A DNA stretch of 64,000 nucleotides from Nocardioides piscis (lineage in GTDB: Bacteria; Actinomycetota; Actinomycetes; Propionibacteriales; Nocardioidaceae): contig NZ_CP049866.1 in the NCBI RefSeq assembly GCF_011300215.1, forward strand, positions 1,426,001-1,490,000, written 5' to 3'. Of this stretch, positions 7,627 through 16,552 are shown one piece after another. Position 1 is the stretch's first letter; every line of letters starts with the position of its first letter. The notes under the pieces were generated by a model, which saw only the letters and a list, made by a program, of their open reading frames with translations, did no database searches and was not told the DNA's origin. The position numbers and the translations under genes are program-made.

Positions 7627-9074
7627 ACGCTCGGTCCGTTGCGCAGTCGTTCGAGCGCAGCGCGTCGCCACAGCGTCAGTACTTCCTTGGTACGGCGACC
7701 AAGCACGCGGGGGATCGCGACGCAGGCCGACCGTGTCGTGATGTCGGTGGTGGACGTCGGGGGAACAACCGACAACCACACTTGGCGTCGAAGGTCGCCC
7801 TCGCTTGCTCCTGCGCGACGAAGAGACCCAGCGGCCCGGAGTAGTCCAACTCCCGGGATGCGCGACGTCACGTCGATCTGAGCCGGCCGTGCTTGCCACA
7901 CCAGTGCTGCGTCAGACGCGGTGGTGACCAATCGCTCGGCGTCGTGGACGACGGAGGGAACGCCGACCGGAACCCCGAACAGTCGCGCAGCCAATCCGAG
8001 GCTGAGGAGCTGGTCGTGGCGCAGCGGACGGTCTGCTGCCCGCCACGTCGCGTCGTCTTGCATGAGCAGCCAGACGTCGAGCAGCCCGCGTAGCCAGCGC
8101 CAGTGATCCTTGGCGCTGTGGGATGCAGAGTGCGCCAAAGCGTCGTACGGCGACAGAGTGGGGATGTCCTTGTCGTGGATGCGGACCCGTTGATGTCGCT
8201 CCCACAGCTCATCGAAGGACGGGAACGCGGCCCTGACCGGGCCGACGTGCCAGTGCAGGTCGATCATGTGGCCACGTCGTGCAAGGGACAGCTCGTAGTA
8301 CGTGCGGACGAAGTAAGACCACGCCCACGAGTCGCTAGGGCGGGGAAAGCCGCCGGTGGCCTTCCAGCCGAGGGACTGCAATATGTCGTAGGCGCGTTCT
8401 AGCTCGGAGGGAGACACAAGAAGGTCGTGGTCACCAGTTCCACGCGCGGCCACGTCCCCGTGAGCTTGGACCGCGAGGGCTAGGCCCTTGAATGCCAGGA
8501 CGCGAACTCCTGCGCGTTCCAAGGCATCGACGAGCTCGGCCAGTTCCGCGCCCATCACGGCAACGGTGGCGGCTTCTTGCGCCGTGATGGCGCCTAGTCG
8601 CGCGCGCTCATGGGCGGGGAGAAGCAAGCGATCGAGACCATTTGTCAGGGTCGGCACCACCCGATGACGCTCGGCGGCCGAGACAAGCTGCGAGCCGGTG
8701 ACGCCCCGTGGCAGCTGCCATCGCTTGGTGTCGTGTGACAGGAGGTGTCGCAGCGCACCACGCAGAGCCTCCACGCTGTCTGGGGTGAATGGCTGGGGTT
8801 GGGCCGCGGAGTCCACCCGAAGCACTTCATGAGCGACTAGCTCGAGGACATGCTCGTGTGTCACGTCAGTGGCGTCGAGCGGAGGCTCGGGATCGCCGTA
8901 GGTGTCCACGACTTTTCGGGTGATCTCCGTCAGGGAGACCGATCCGATGGCTGGAGTGGCTTCGAGGATGGCGGTGGCGATCTCAGAGAGGACGATCACC
9001 TGGTCTCGGACGAAGACGGCGGATCGGCCCTCCTCGATGTAGACGTCCTGCAGGGAGCCGCGATAGACCATCAT
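7623..9074 (-). CDS. PqqD-like domain fused to nucleotidyltransferase-like domain
   Basis: A 483-aa protein. Residues about 1-90 resemble PqqD/RRE modules (VIVLSEIATAILEATPAI, then a helix VTHEHVLELVAHEVLRV). Residues about 100-370 match the uncharacterised nucleotidyltransferase family PF14907: FKGLALA near 195-201 and GTGDHDLLV near 212-220, the expected metal-binding Asp pair, with DLHWHV later. Such proteins occur near exopolysaccharide and lasso-peptide loci, often with HprK-like kinases; the substrate is unknown. It overlaps the HprK-like gene at ATGATG (9071-9074) and so is co-translated with it. Domain calls are by eye. Confidence 0.72.
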   Translation of the reverse strand: MMVYRGSLQDVYIEEGRSAVFVRDQVIVLSEIATAILEATPAIGSVSLTEITRKVVDTYGDPEPPLDATDVTHEHVLELVAHEVLRVDSAAQPQPFTPDSVEALRGALRHLLSHDTKRWQLPRGVTGSQLVSAAERHRVVPTLTNGLDRLLLPAHERARLGAITAQEAATVAVMGAELAELVDALERAGVRVLAFKGLALAVQAHGDVAARGTGDHDLLVSPSELERAYDILQSLGWKATGGFPRPSDSWAWSYFVRTYYELSLARRGHMIDLHWHVGPVRAAFPSFDELWERHQRVRIHDKDIPTLSPYDALAHSASHSAKDHWRWLRGLLDVWLLMQDDATWRAADRPLRHDQLLSLGLAARLFGVPVGVPSVVHDAERLVTTASDAALVWQARPAQIDVTSRIPGVGLLRAAGSLRRAGASEGDLRRQVWLSVVPPTSTTDITTRSACVAIPRVLGRRTKEVLTLWRRAALERLRNGPSV

Positions 9075-9852
9075 CGGGGAGATCGTTCCAGCAGCGCCTG
9101 GATGACAGGAGCAAGGGTGGCCGCCTCGGAGTAGGTCACGTGTCGCACTCCGCCAGCATGTCGGATCAGGGTCACAAGTCGTTGCAGCGGACGGTCGAGT
9201 CGACTGAGCGAGGATGCCTCAGGAGCAAGCGCTGCAAGTGCGTCCACCGTCTCCAACTCGAGGACCAGTGGTTCGCCCTCATGCGCGGGGCGTCGCTCGA
9301 TGACGAGCAGCGCAACAAGGTGGCAGTTCTGAACAGAGGTGACCAGGCCGAGGTCGCTCGGGGATCGTTGAGCCTTGAGGTGGCCGGACTCGATGATCGA
9401 GAGTGGCTTGCGGTACGGCAACACCGCGCCGTCGAAGGTGAGGCCGGCAGTCTCGTCCGTGAGGTAGGCAAGGTGTCGGCCCAGCACGGTCGAGGCCGTG
9501 GTCTTGCCGGTTCCCGACGGTGCCACCAGCACCGCGGTGGCCCCGGTGACAGGGTCGGCGAGTGCCGCGGCATGCAGCATCACCAAGTCGCCGGCTCGCG
9601 CCGCTATGGCACGCTGCGTGACGACCGGCGACAAGTGGTGGAGCAGCTCGTCGATGCTGTTGCCGTGGACGTCGCCGGCTGCCCCGAGCCGGACCTCGAT
9701 CTTGAGCGGGGTCGCATCGCGCCCTTCACCGGGGGCAACAGGCAGTCCGCCCAGGCACGTTCGACGGCCGAGGCGATCTGTGGCTCGACCTCCAACGCGA
9801 TGTCGACACCAAGAGCTCGGACCGTCAGACGCGTCACTCCAAGTCTCAGCAC
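9071..9852 (-). CDS. HprK-like serine kinase family protein, frameshifted
   Basis: GTG 9852 opens VLRLGVTRLTVRALGVDIAL and runs to WADCLLPPV, then loses sense. The adjacent frame continues GEGRDATPLKIEVRLGAAGD, VMLHAAALADP and P-loop APSGTGKTTAS, then DETAGLTFDG. The G5 run 9731-9735 needs a sixth base to read LLPPGEGRDATPLK. With it the protein is about 260 aa, like other HprK-related kinases. Family members bind ATP through this P-loop; the phosphorylated target is unknown. A longer annotated start in the second frame would be wrong. It is the upstream gene of a two-gene operon with the PqqD/nucleotidyltransferase gene and diverges from the large polysaccharide operon. Confidence 0.72.
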
Positions 9853-9995
9853 GCGCCAACCCTAGGTGAGCGCGACATCACAGGATCTATGTCCGCATTT
9901 TGTCGGCATCCGCCACCGGTTCAGGCGGTCCGTGAAACACTCGAACGAGAATTCGCAGCCGCTGCGGCGGTCATCGAACTGTCCTAGGGGGAGTC

Positions 9996-11831
9996 ATGTC
10001 ACGCGAAGCGGTCGAACGCGGGCTGCGCTCTCGACGCACCCCGGTGCTGATGGGCTTCGACGGTGCAGTGATTGCCTTCTCCTATGTCATGGCCACGATC
10101 TTGCGCGATGAGAGTCTCCTCACCACGGACTTCCCCGACCTCGCTCTCGTCGGCATCTCAGCAGTCTTGCTGCACTGGGTCTTGGCCATCGGTTTCCGTG
10201 TTTATCAGGGGCGCGTCGCGGTGGCCTCGGTCGAGGAGACGATCTTCCTCGGCTTGGTAACGGTGGCCGGCGGCGTGGTTGTTGGGGGCGTCAACATGGC
10301 GGTCCCGGCGCACCCGGTCCCCCGCAGCCTCCCCTTCACCGCGACCTTCTTGGCCCTCTTCATCATCATCGTCGGACGGGCGCTGTGGCGTTATCAGTCC
10401 GACCACGCCTTCTCGGGCGGGCATCTGGCTCATCCGCCAACGCTGGTGATCGGTGCTGGGTGGAGCGGTCGTCGCCTGACGCAGTCGATGCTGGAATCTC
10501 AGTCACCGATGCGACCGGTGGGTTTCCTGGACGACGACCCGTGGAAGCGCCGTCGCCGTCACTTCGGCATCCCGGTCCTCGGCACCGTCGACGACCTCGC
10601 GGCGGCGACGGCTAGAACCGACGCGCAGGTGGTGGTCATCGCCATACCGAGCGCGTCGGCTGACCTCGTCCGTCGGGTGTCGGAGGCGGCGAAGGTGCTT
10701 GGACTCGCGGTCAAGGTGCTGCCGCCCGTGCACGAGACGTTTTCCTCCAATGCCGACGTCCGCGATGTCCGCGACCTTGACATGCGTGACCTCCTCGGAC
10801 GCAAGATGGTCGAGACAGACATTGAGTCGATCGCCGGCTATCTCACCGGCAAGCGGGTTCTCGTCACCGGCGCCGGAGGCTCGATCGGCTCGGAATTGTG
10901 CCGACAGATCGACCGGTGGGGTCCGTCGGAGCTGATCATGCTCGATCGGGACGAGTCGGCCCTCCACTCGGTGCAGCTCCTTCTCAGGGGGCAGGCGATG
11001 CTCGACGGGACCGATGTCGTCCTCAACGACATCCGCGACGAAGCTGCCCTGCGTCGCATCTTTCAGGCCCGCCGGCCTGAGGTGGTCTTCCACGCGGCGG
11101 CGCTGAAGCATCTGCCGATGCTCGAGCAGTATCCGCATGAGGCGATGAAGACCAACGTTCTCGGCACCGCCAACGTCCTCACGGCCGCTGCTGAGGTCGG
11201 CGTCGAGCGCTTCGTCAACATTTCCACCGACAAGGCCGCCGACCCGAGCAGCGTCCTCGGCTACTCCAAACGCGTCGCCGAACGACTCACCGCCGAGGTC
11301 GCCCGGCGGGCAACGGGCTCCTACTTCAGCGTGCGCTTCGGCAACGTGCTCGGGAGTCGCGGCTCTGTGCTCACTGCCTTCACGTCCCAGATCGCCAACG
11401 GTGGCCCGGTGACGGTGACGCATCCCGAGGTGACGCGCTACTTCATGACCGTGGAAGAGGCTGTTCAGCTCGTCATCCAGGCCGGCGCCATCGGCACCGA
11501 AGGCGAGGCCTACATCCTGGATATGGGCGAGCCCGTCCTGATCGAGGACGTCGCTCGGCAGTTGATCGAGCAGTCAGGCAAGAACATCCAGATCGTCTAC
11601 ACCGGTCTGCGCGACGGAGAGAAGCTGCACGAGCAGCTCTTCGGCAAGGCCGAGCCGGACGTCCGCTCATCCCACCCGCTGCTGTCACACGCGCCCGTGC
11701 CACCGCTGCCGCTCGACCAGGTGCGACGCTGTTATGACGACGTGCCCTACCTCGGCCTCCTCAGCCTGTACGAGGAGTGGGTGCGGATCGAGCCCGAGTC
11801 CGAACCTCGTCTCAGCGTGGTGCAGGGCTGA
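9996..11831 (+). CDS. Membrane nucleotide-sugar 4,6-dehydratase, PglF/CapD-like
   Basis: A 611-aa protein. About four membrane helices lie in residues 18-130, a CoA-binding-like Rossmann region (VIGAGWSGRR, 151-160) follows, and the catalytic SDR domain begins at TGAGGSIGSE (291-300). STDKAADPSSVLGYSK supplies the catalytic Ser/Thr-Asp-Lys and YxxxK. PglF/WbpM-type enzymes convert UDP-GlcNAc to the 4-keto-6-deoxy sugar. First gene of an operon reaching 21851; ATG 9996 follows GGGGGAG at 4 nt. The following aminotransferase and PglC-like transferase fit a bacillosamine-type start sugar. A close paralog is at 38085. Confidence 0.9.
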   Translation: MSREAVERGLRSRRTPVLMGFDGAVIAFSYVMATILRDESLLTTDFPDLALVGISAVLLHWVLAIGFRVYQGRVAVASVEETIFLGLVTVAGGVVVGGVNMAVPAHPVPRSLPFTATFLALFIIIVGRALWRYQSDHAFSGGHLAHPPTLVIGAGWSGRRLTQSMLESQSPMRPVGFLDDDPWKRRRRHFGIPVLGTVDDLAAATARTDAQVVVIAIPSASADLVRRVSEAAKVLGLAVKVLPPVHETFSSNADVRDVRDLDMRDLLGRKMVETDIESIAGYLTGKRVLVTGAGGSIGSELCRQIDRWGPSELIMLDRDESALHSVQLLLRGQAMLDGTDVVLNDIRDEAALRRIFQARRPEVVFHAAALKHLPMLEQYPHEAMKTNVLGTANVLTAAAEVGVERFVNISTDKAADPSSVLGYSKRVAERLTAEVARRATGSYFSVRFGNVLGSRGSVLTAFTSQIANGGPVTVTHPEVTRYFMTVEEAVQLVIQAGAIGTEGEAYILDMGEPVLIEDVARQLIEQSGKNIQIVYTGLRDGEKLHEQLFGKAEPDVRSSHPLLSHAPVPPLPLDQVRRCYDDVPYLGLLSLYEEWVRIEPESEPRLSVVQG

Positions 11832-11832
11832 C

Positions 11833-12963
11833 GTGAGCTTCGACATCCTCCTGTCGCCGCCGGACGTCGGCGAGCTCGAGCAGGAATACGTCCTCGCTTC
11901 GATGCGATCCGGTTGGGTCGCACCTGCCGGACCAGACCTGAACGCGTTCGAGGTCGAAATGGCCGAGCGTCTGGGGGTCGCCCATGCCGTGGGCCTGTCC
12001 TCGGGCACAGCGGCACTCCACTTGGCGTTGATCTCCTGGGGTGTTGGCCCGGGCGACGTGGTGCCGGTCTCGACGTTTACGTTCGCAGCGACCGTCAATG
12101 CCATCCGCTATGTCGGCGCTGAACCGTTCTACATCGACGCCGACCCCGAGTCAGGCAACATGAGCCCCGACCTGCTCGCCCGGGGACTCGACCAGCTCCG
12201 CGCCGAGGGCAGTCGGGTGTCAGCGGTCATCCCGGTCGACCTCTTCGGCAAGTGCGTCGACTACGACGCCATCGCCTCCCTCACGACCGGTGCCGGGGCT
12301 CGGTTGCTCGCTGACTCCGCGGAGTCTCTGGGCGCGACATACCGCGGGCGAGCGGCGGGATCCTTTGGCGCGGCATCGGTCCTGTCGTTCAACGGCAACA
12401 AGATCATGACCACGTCCGGGGGCGGCATGCTGCTGACCGACGACGAGCGTCTCGCCTCCCACGTGCGCAAGCTTTCGACGCAGGCGCGCGAGCCGGTCCC
12501 GCACTACGAGCACACAGAGGTCGGCTACAACTATCGGCTCTCCAATATCCTTGCGGCACTCGGGCGGGCGCAGCTGGTTCGCCTGGACGACATGCTGAAG
12601 CGCCGCCGCAACTGGCGCGACCGCTATCACGCGCTCTTCGCCGACCAGCCTGGCGTGCGAGTCCTCGGCGGCCAGGACGACACCGGTGACAACTGTTGGC
12701 TGACCCCCATCGTCGTCGACCCGGATCAGTCAGCGTGGACCACGCAGGATCTAGGGGGTGCCATGACGGCAGCCAGGATCGAGACCAGGCCGGTGTGGAA
12801 GCCGATGCACCTGCAGCCGGTGTCGAAGGGCTGGAGAGGGATCATCGACGGCAGCTCGGAACGTGTCTTCGACAACGGCCTCACGCTCCCCGCCGGCTCG
12901 GTCCTGACTGAGGAGCAGTTCGGTCGTGTCGAGGACGTCATCCGCGGGGTGATCGGCACGTGA
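11833..12963 (+). CDS. DegT/DnrJ/EryC1/StrS sugar aminotransferase (PglE-like)
   Basis: A 376-aa PLP enzyme from GTG 11833, one base after the previous stop. GLSSGTAALHLAL is the cofactor-phosphate loop, and the Schiff-base Lys is in SFNGNKIMTTSGGGML. It should aminate the 4-keto sugar made by the preceding dehydratase, giving a UDP-4-amino-4,6-dideoxy sugar, as PglE does. The longer frame upstream (to 11734) overlaps the dehydratase and is rejected. The 3' end overlaps the next gene at GTGA. Confidence 0.88.
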   Translation: MSFDILLSPPDVGELEQEYVLASMRSGWVAPAGPDLNAFEVEMAERLGVAHAVGLSSGTAALHLALISWGVGPGDVVPVSTFTFAATVNAIRYVGAEPFYIDADPESGNMSPDLLARGLDQLRAEGSRVSAVIPVDLFGKCVDYDAIASLTTGAGARLLADSAESLGATYRGRAAGSFGAASVLSFNGNKIMTTSGGGMLLTDDERLASHVRKLSTQAREPVPHYEHTEVGYNYRLSNILAALGRAQLVRLDDMLKRRRNWRDRYHALFADQPGVRVLGGQDDTGDNCWLTPIVVDPDQSAWTTQDLGGAMTAARIETRPVWKPMHLQPVSKGWRGIIDGSSERVFDNGLTLPAGSVLTEEQFGRVEDVIRGVIGT

Positions 12964-13577
12964 AGCCCTACGACGTGGCCAAACGACTGATCGACGTGTT
13001 CGTAGCAGCGGTAGGCCTGGCTCTTTCCGCGCCGTTCCAGCTGGTCATCGCTGCCCTGGTGCGACAGAACCTGGGTTCGCCGGTCCTGTTCCGCCAGGAC
13101 CGTCCGGGCCGGGGCGGCCAGGTGTTCGAGCTGGTGAAGTTCCGCACCATGCTCGAGCCCGACGAGTCGCGTGGTCTCGTGACCGACGAACAGCGTCTGA
13201 CGCCCTTCGGTGCCTTCCTGCGCTCGACCAGCCTCGATGAGCTTCCGACTTTATGGAACGTGGTGCGGGGCGACATGAGCCTGGTCGGCCCGCGACCGCT
13301 GCTGGTGCGCTATCTCGACCGCTACACCCCGGAGCAGGCACGTCGACATGAGGTCCGACCAGGCATCACCGGTCTCGCGCAGGTCAGTGGCCGCAATGCC
13401 CTGACCTGGGACGCCAAGTTCGCCAAGGACGTGGAGTATGCCGACCGACGAAGCCTCCTGCTGGACGTGACGATCTTGTTCCGCACTGTCGCCCAGGTGC
13501 TCAAGCGAGACGGGATCAATGCGGACGAAGATGTCACGATGCCGGAATTTTTCGGAGTCGGTGAGAACTCACCGTGA
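12960..13577 (+). CDS. Initiating phosphoglycosyl transferase, PglC-like
   Basis: A 205-aa protein of the small monotopic sugar transferase type. It has one N-terminal re-entrant helix (LIDVFVAAVGLALSAPF), then FRQDRPGRGGQVFELVKFRT with the expected basic and acidic residues, [22 protein letters not shown] and RPGITGLAQVSGRN. It moves sugar-1-phosphate from a UDP-sugar to undecaprenyl phosphate, starting repeat-unit assembly at the cytoplasmic membrane face. Length matches PglC rather than the long WcaJ form at 56740. GTG overlaps the aminotransferase stop. Confidence 0.92.
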   Translation: MKPYDVAKRLIDVFVAAVGLALSAPFQLVIAALVRQNLGSPVLFRQDRPGRGGQVFELVKFRTMLEPDESRGLVTDEQRLTPFGAFLRSTSLDELPTLWNVVRGDMSLVGPRPLLVRYLDRYTPEQARRHEVRPGITGLAQVSGRNALTWDAKFAKDVEYADRRSLLLDVTILFRTVAQVLKRDGINADEDVTMPEFFGVGENSP

Positions 13578-14854
13578 GAGTTGCCTCGCAACCGCTGCGG
13601 GTCTTGTTCGTGTGCCAGTGGTATGCCCCAGAACCGGTCACCCAGCCTGGGTGGATCGTCGATGGACTACGAGACGCCGGCCTAGACGTATCCGTCCTGA
13701 CAGCGCAGCCGAACTACCCAAGCGGTCGGGTTCGCCCGGGCTATAAAGCCTGGGCGCTGCGCCAGGACGCCGTCGACAAGGTGCCCGTCCTGAGGACGCC
13801 TGTATATCCCAGCCACGATCGAAGCGCGTTGGGCCGAATCGTGAACTACCTGTCATGGGCTCTCTCGAGTTCTCTTTTCGGCTGGAGAGCCCAGCGTGAA
13901 GCGGATGTCGTCCTCGTTTACTCGTCTCCTGCGACGGCAGCCCTCGCTCCCCTGATGTGGCGACGGATGGCAGGACTGCCCTACGTTCTGCAGATACAGG
14001 ACCTATGGCCCGACTCAGTGTTCGCATCGGGATTCTTGCCCGGTCGTGCCGGTCGCTTGGTGCGAAGTCTGCTCGAGTCCATGGTGCAGGCCTTTTATCG
14101 CCAAGCTTCCGGCATCGTCGTGATCTCTCCGGGCATGAAGGACCTGCTGGTGGAACGCGGTGTTGAGGCCGAGAAAATTAGTCTCGTGTACAACTGGCTT
14201 CCCCCCGAGACAATGAGTGAAGACATTCCCACGGGAGCGGAGGCAGATCTTCGAGCGATGCTAGGTCTGCCAGCGGAAGCCTTCGTGGTGATGTACGCCG
14301 GTAACCACGGCGACGCGCAGGGCCTTGATGCGGTCGTAAGAGCTATGGCCGATGTCCGGCTCAATGCCCCGGGTCGCCCCGTGCACCTCGTGCTCGTGGG
14401 TGATGGAGTCGCGAAGCAGGGGCTCATGAGTTTGGCAGAGTCGATGGCGCCCGCGCGCGTCCACTTTCTCGGTTTCATGACCAGAGACGATCTCTCACCG
14501 TTGACGCGCCAGGCGAATGCCCAACTCGTCTCCCTTATCAAGAACCCTCTCTTCGAGGTCACCATGCCGAGCAAGATCCAGTCGGTTCTCTCGGCGGCAC
14601 AGCCCGTTCTTGCATGCGCTGCGGGAGATCTAGCGCGTGTGGTCCGGGAGTCGGGTGCGGGTGTGGTTGCACCACCGGGAGATACGGCGAAGATCGCCGA
14701 CGCACTCGTCCAGATGGTCGGCCTTTCTAGTGCAGAGCTGACGGCCATGGGAGAGCGAGGCAGGCACTACTACGAGGGCGTGATGAAGCAGGCAGTAGGT
14801 GTTGATCGGCTGGCACACGCGCTGAGCGCAGCTTCTGAGGACCGCCGTGCGTGA
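13574..14854 (+). CDS. Glycosyltransferase family 4 (WbuB-like)
   Basis: A 426-aa GT-B protein. The N-terminus (LRVLFVCQWYAPEPVTQPGW) and LTAQPNYPSG match WbuB/FucNAc-transferase-like GT4 enzymes; the nucleotide-sugar half has VMYAGNHGDAQGLDAVVRA and FEVTMPSKIQSVLSAAQPVL containing the conserved Glu-rich site. With the L-FucNAc genes downstream, transfer of L-FucNAc to the lipid-linked first sugar is plausible but inferred. Starts overlap the previous stop by 4 nt. Confidence 0.87.
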   Translation: MRVASQPLRVLFVCQWYAPEPVTQPGWIVDGLRDAGLDVSVLTAQPNYPSGRVRPGYKAWALRQDAVDKVPVLRTPVYPSHDRSALGRIVNYLSWALSSSLFGWRAQREADVVLVYSSPATAALAPLMWRRMAGLPYVLQIQDLWPDSVFASGFLPGRAGRLVRSLLESMVQAFYRQASGIVVISPGMKDLLVERGVEAEKISLVYNWLPPETMSEDIPTGAEADLRAMLGLPAEAFVVMYAGNHGDAQGLDAVVRAMADVRLNAPGRPVHLVLVGDGVAKQGLMSLAESMAPARVHFLGFMTRDDLSPLTRQANAQLVSLIKNPLFEVTMPSKIQSVLSAAQPVLACAAGDLARVVRESGAGVVAPPGDTAKIADALVQMVGLSSAELTAMGERGRHYYEGVMKQAVGVDRLAHALSAASEDRRA

Positions 14855-15821
14855 CCCCGTCAACTTCCTGGTGACGAGCGCTGGCCGTCGAGGTGAACTC
14901 GTCAAGATCCTGCGAGAAGTGGTCGAACTCAATGGCCAGGGCGGAGGCGTGTTCACTGTCGACAGGTCGGCGCTCACTGCCGCTGGTTGGCTGTCTGACG
15001 GCCTCGACCTCGTGCCGCCCATCGCAGATCAAGGGTACGTCGACGCGCTGCTCCAGGTCTGCGAGCGTCGCCAGATCACGGACCTGATCCCTACGATCGA
15101 CACCGAACTCCCAGTTCTTTCCGAGCACCGGCAACGCTTCGCCGAACTCGGCACCACCGTGTGGGTGTCCGACCAGTCGACCATCCGGACCGCGCAGGAC
15201 AAGCGGCTCACCAACGAATGGCTAGGCAAGCACGATCTGCCGCGAGTTCAGCAATGGGACCTCGCCGAGCTCGATCGGGGAGGGGACTTCAGATTCCCCC
15301 TTATCGCCAAGCCTGCCCGCGGATCGTCGTCGATCGGATTGCGCCGGATCACGAGCCTCGAGGAACTCACGGGTGTCGACGAGAGCCTTGACTACGTCAT
15401 CGAGGAGGTTGCCAGCGGTGAGGAATACACCGTGGACCTCTTGGTGGACAGGCACGGTCGATGCAGGAGTGCCGTTCCACGGCGACGCCTCGAGACGCGG
15501 GCGGGAGAGGTGTCCAAAGGACTGACGGTCCGCGATTCCGGTCTGGTTGACTTGGCCACCAGGGTGTCCAACGCTTTGCCTGGGGCATTTGGAGTGCTGA
15601 ATGTCCAGATCTTCCTCGCCGACGATGGAGACATGCGCGTCATCGAGGTGAACGCCCGGTTCGGAGGAGGCTATCCGTTGTCGTGGGCTGCGGGGGCGCA
15701 GTTTCCTCTCTGGCTGGTTCAGGAACGCTCGGGGCGGACTCCCACGGCCAGTCTTGAGTGGATGGATCAGTACCTGATGTTGCGCTATGACACTGCGGTG
15801 TTCATGCGGGGACTTCCGTAA
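14847..15821 (+). CDS. ATP-grasp enzyme, CarB/PylC-like
   Basis: A 324-aa protein with an N-terminal Rossmann-like part (VNFLVTSAGRRGELVKIL), central ATP-grasp lid (PLIAKPARGSSSIGL) and metal-binding end (VIEVNARFGGGYPLS). ATP-grasp enzymes join a carboxylate, as acyl phosphate, to an amine or other nucleophile. In an operon making 4-amino sugars, but with no visible acetyltransferase, it may acylate the sugar amine; that is inference. Overlaps neighbours at both ends (8 nt upstream, 1 nt downstream). Confidence 0.84.
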   Translation: MRDPVNFLVTSAGRRGELVKILREVVELNGQGGGVFTVDRSALTAAGWLSDGLDLVPPIADQGYVDALLQVCERRQITDLIPTIDTELPVLSEHRQRFAELGTTVWVSDQSTIRTAQDKRLTNEWLGKHDLPRVQQWDLAELDRGGDFRFPLIAKPARGSSSIGLRRITSLEELTGVDESLDYVIEEVASGEEYTVDLLVDRHGRCRSAVPRRRLETRAGEVSKGLTVRDSGLVDLATRVSNALPGAFGVLNVQIFLADDGDMRVIEVNARFGGGYPLSWAAGAQFPLWLVQERSGRTPTASLEWMDQYLMLRYDTAVFMRGLP

Positions 15822-16522
15822 TGTCCGTGCGAGGTCTCGTGCTCGATGTCGACGACACCGTCTATCTGGAGCAGACCTACGTCGCCTCCGGCTTCGCGGC
15901 CGTTGAGGCGTGGTGCGCCAACAGTTTGGGTGTCCTGGGAGTTGGTGCGCGTGCCTGGCGTCTGTTTGAGGACGGAGGACGCGGCACGACCCTGACGGAT
16001 GCGCTTCGGGACTTGGGTGTCGAGGTGACGCCTGAGGTGAGGCGGGCGGTGGTCGACGCCTACAGGGCGCACATACCGGACATCGAGTTGTTGCCCGACG
16101 CCCGCGCGCTCATTGAACTTGCTAGGAGCCTCGCAATCCCCGTGGGGGTCGTCACGGATGGCCCCGTGAGTAGCCAGCGCGCCAAGGTGGCGGCCCTTGG
16201 CTTGGGAGCACTCGCGAAGGTGGTGGTCGTGACGGCGGAATGGGGGACTTCGAAACCTGATCCAGCTGTCTTCTTGGCTGTGGAAAAGGGTCTATCTCTT
16301 GCTGGCCACGAACTGGTGTACGTCGCAGACAACCCGATCAAGGACTTTCAAGGCCCACAAGCGTTGGGTTGGAAATCCGTTCGTGTGAGGCGAGAAGGTG
16401 CGTTGCACTACCAACTCGCCACGCCACCTGGCGTCACCGAGGTCCCGCGGCTGGACTCTCACGGATTGGTTGGTCTCCTGTCGAGAAGCGCCGCTGAGGC
16501 CCGCGAGGCCGAAACCAAATGA
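15821..16522 (+). CDS. HAD-superfamily hydrolase
   Basis: A 233-aa protein with all HAD motifs: DVDDT (motif I, start of protein), VVTDGP (motif II), Lys in WGTSKPDPAVF (motif III) and YVADNPIKDF (motif IV). Likely a small-molecule phosphatase. It shares one base with the ATP-grasp stop, so the two are translated together and probably act on the same intermediate. Pairs of ATP-grasp and HAD genes recur in polysaccharide clusters; the substrate is unknown. Confidence 0.85.
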   Translation: MSVRGLVLDVDDTVYLEQTYVASGFAAVEAWCANSLGVLGVGARAWRLFEDGGRGTTLTDALRDLGVEVTPEVRRAVVDAYRAHIPDIELLPDARALIELARSLAIPVGVVTDGPVSSQRAKVAALGLGALAKVVVVTAEWGTSKPDPAVFLAVEKGLSLAGHELVYVADNPIKDFQGPQALGWKSVRVRREGALHYQLATPPGVTEVPRLDSHGLVGLLSRSAAEAREAETK

Positions 16523-16552
16523 CAAACGAACTCCAAAGAAGGAACTGATCGC

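Noticed and set aside
7135..9852. Lasso peptide biosynthetic cluster
   Set aside because: No asparagine-synthetase-like cyclase, transglutaminase-like protease, or precursor with a suitable core was found; only the accessory-type kinase and nucleotidyltransferase are present.
9604..9859. Longer HprK-like start in the second frame (MARAETWSDASDG...)
   Set aside because: That N-terminus is low-complexity antisense-like sequence, while the other frame has a proper N-terminal domain (LRLGVTRLTVRALGVDIALE).
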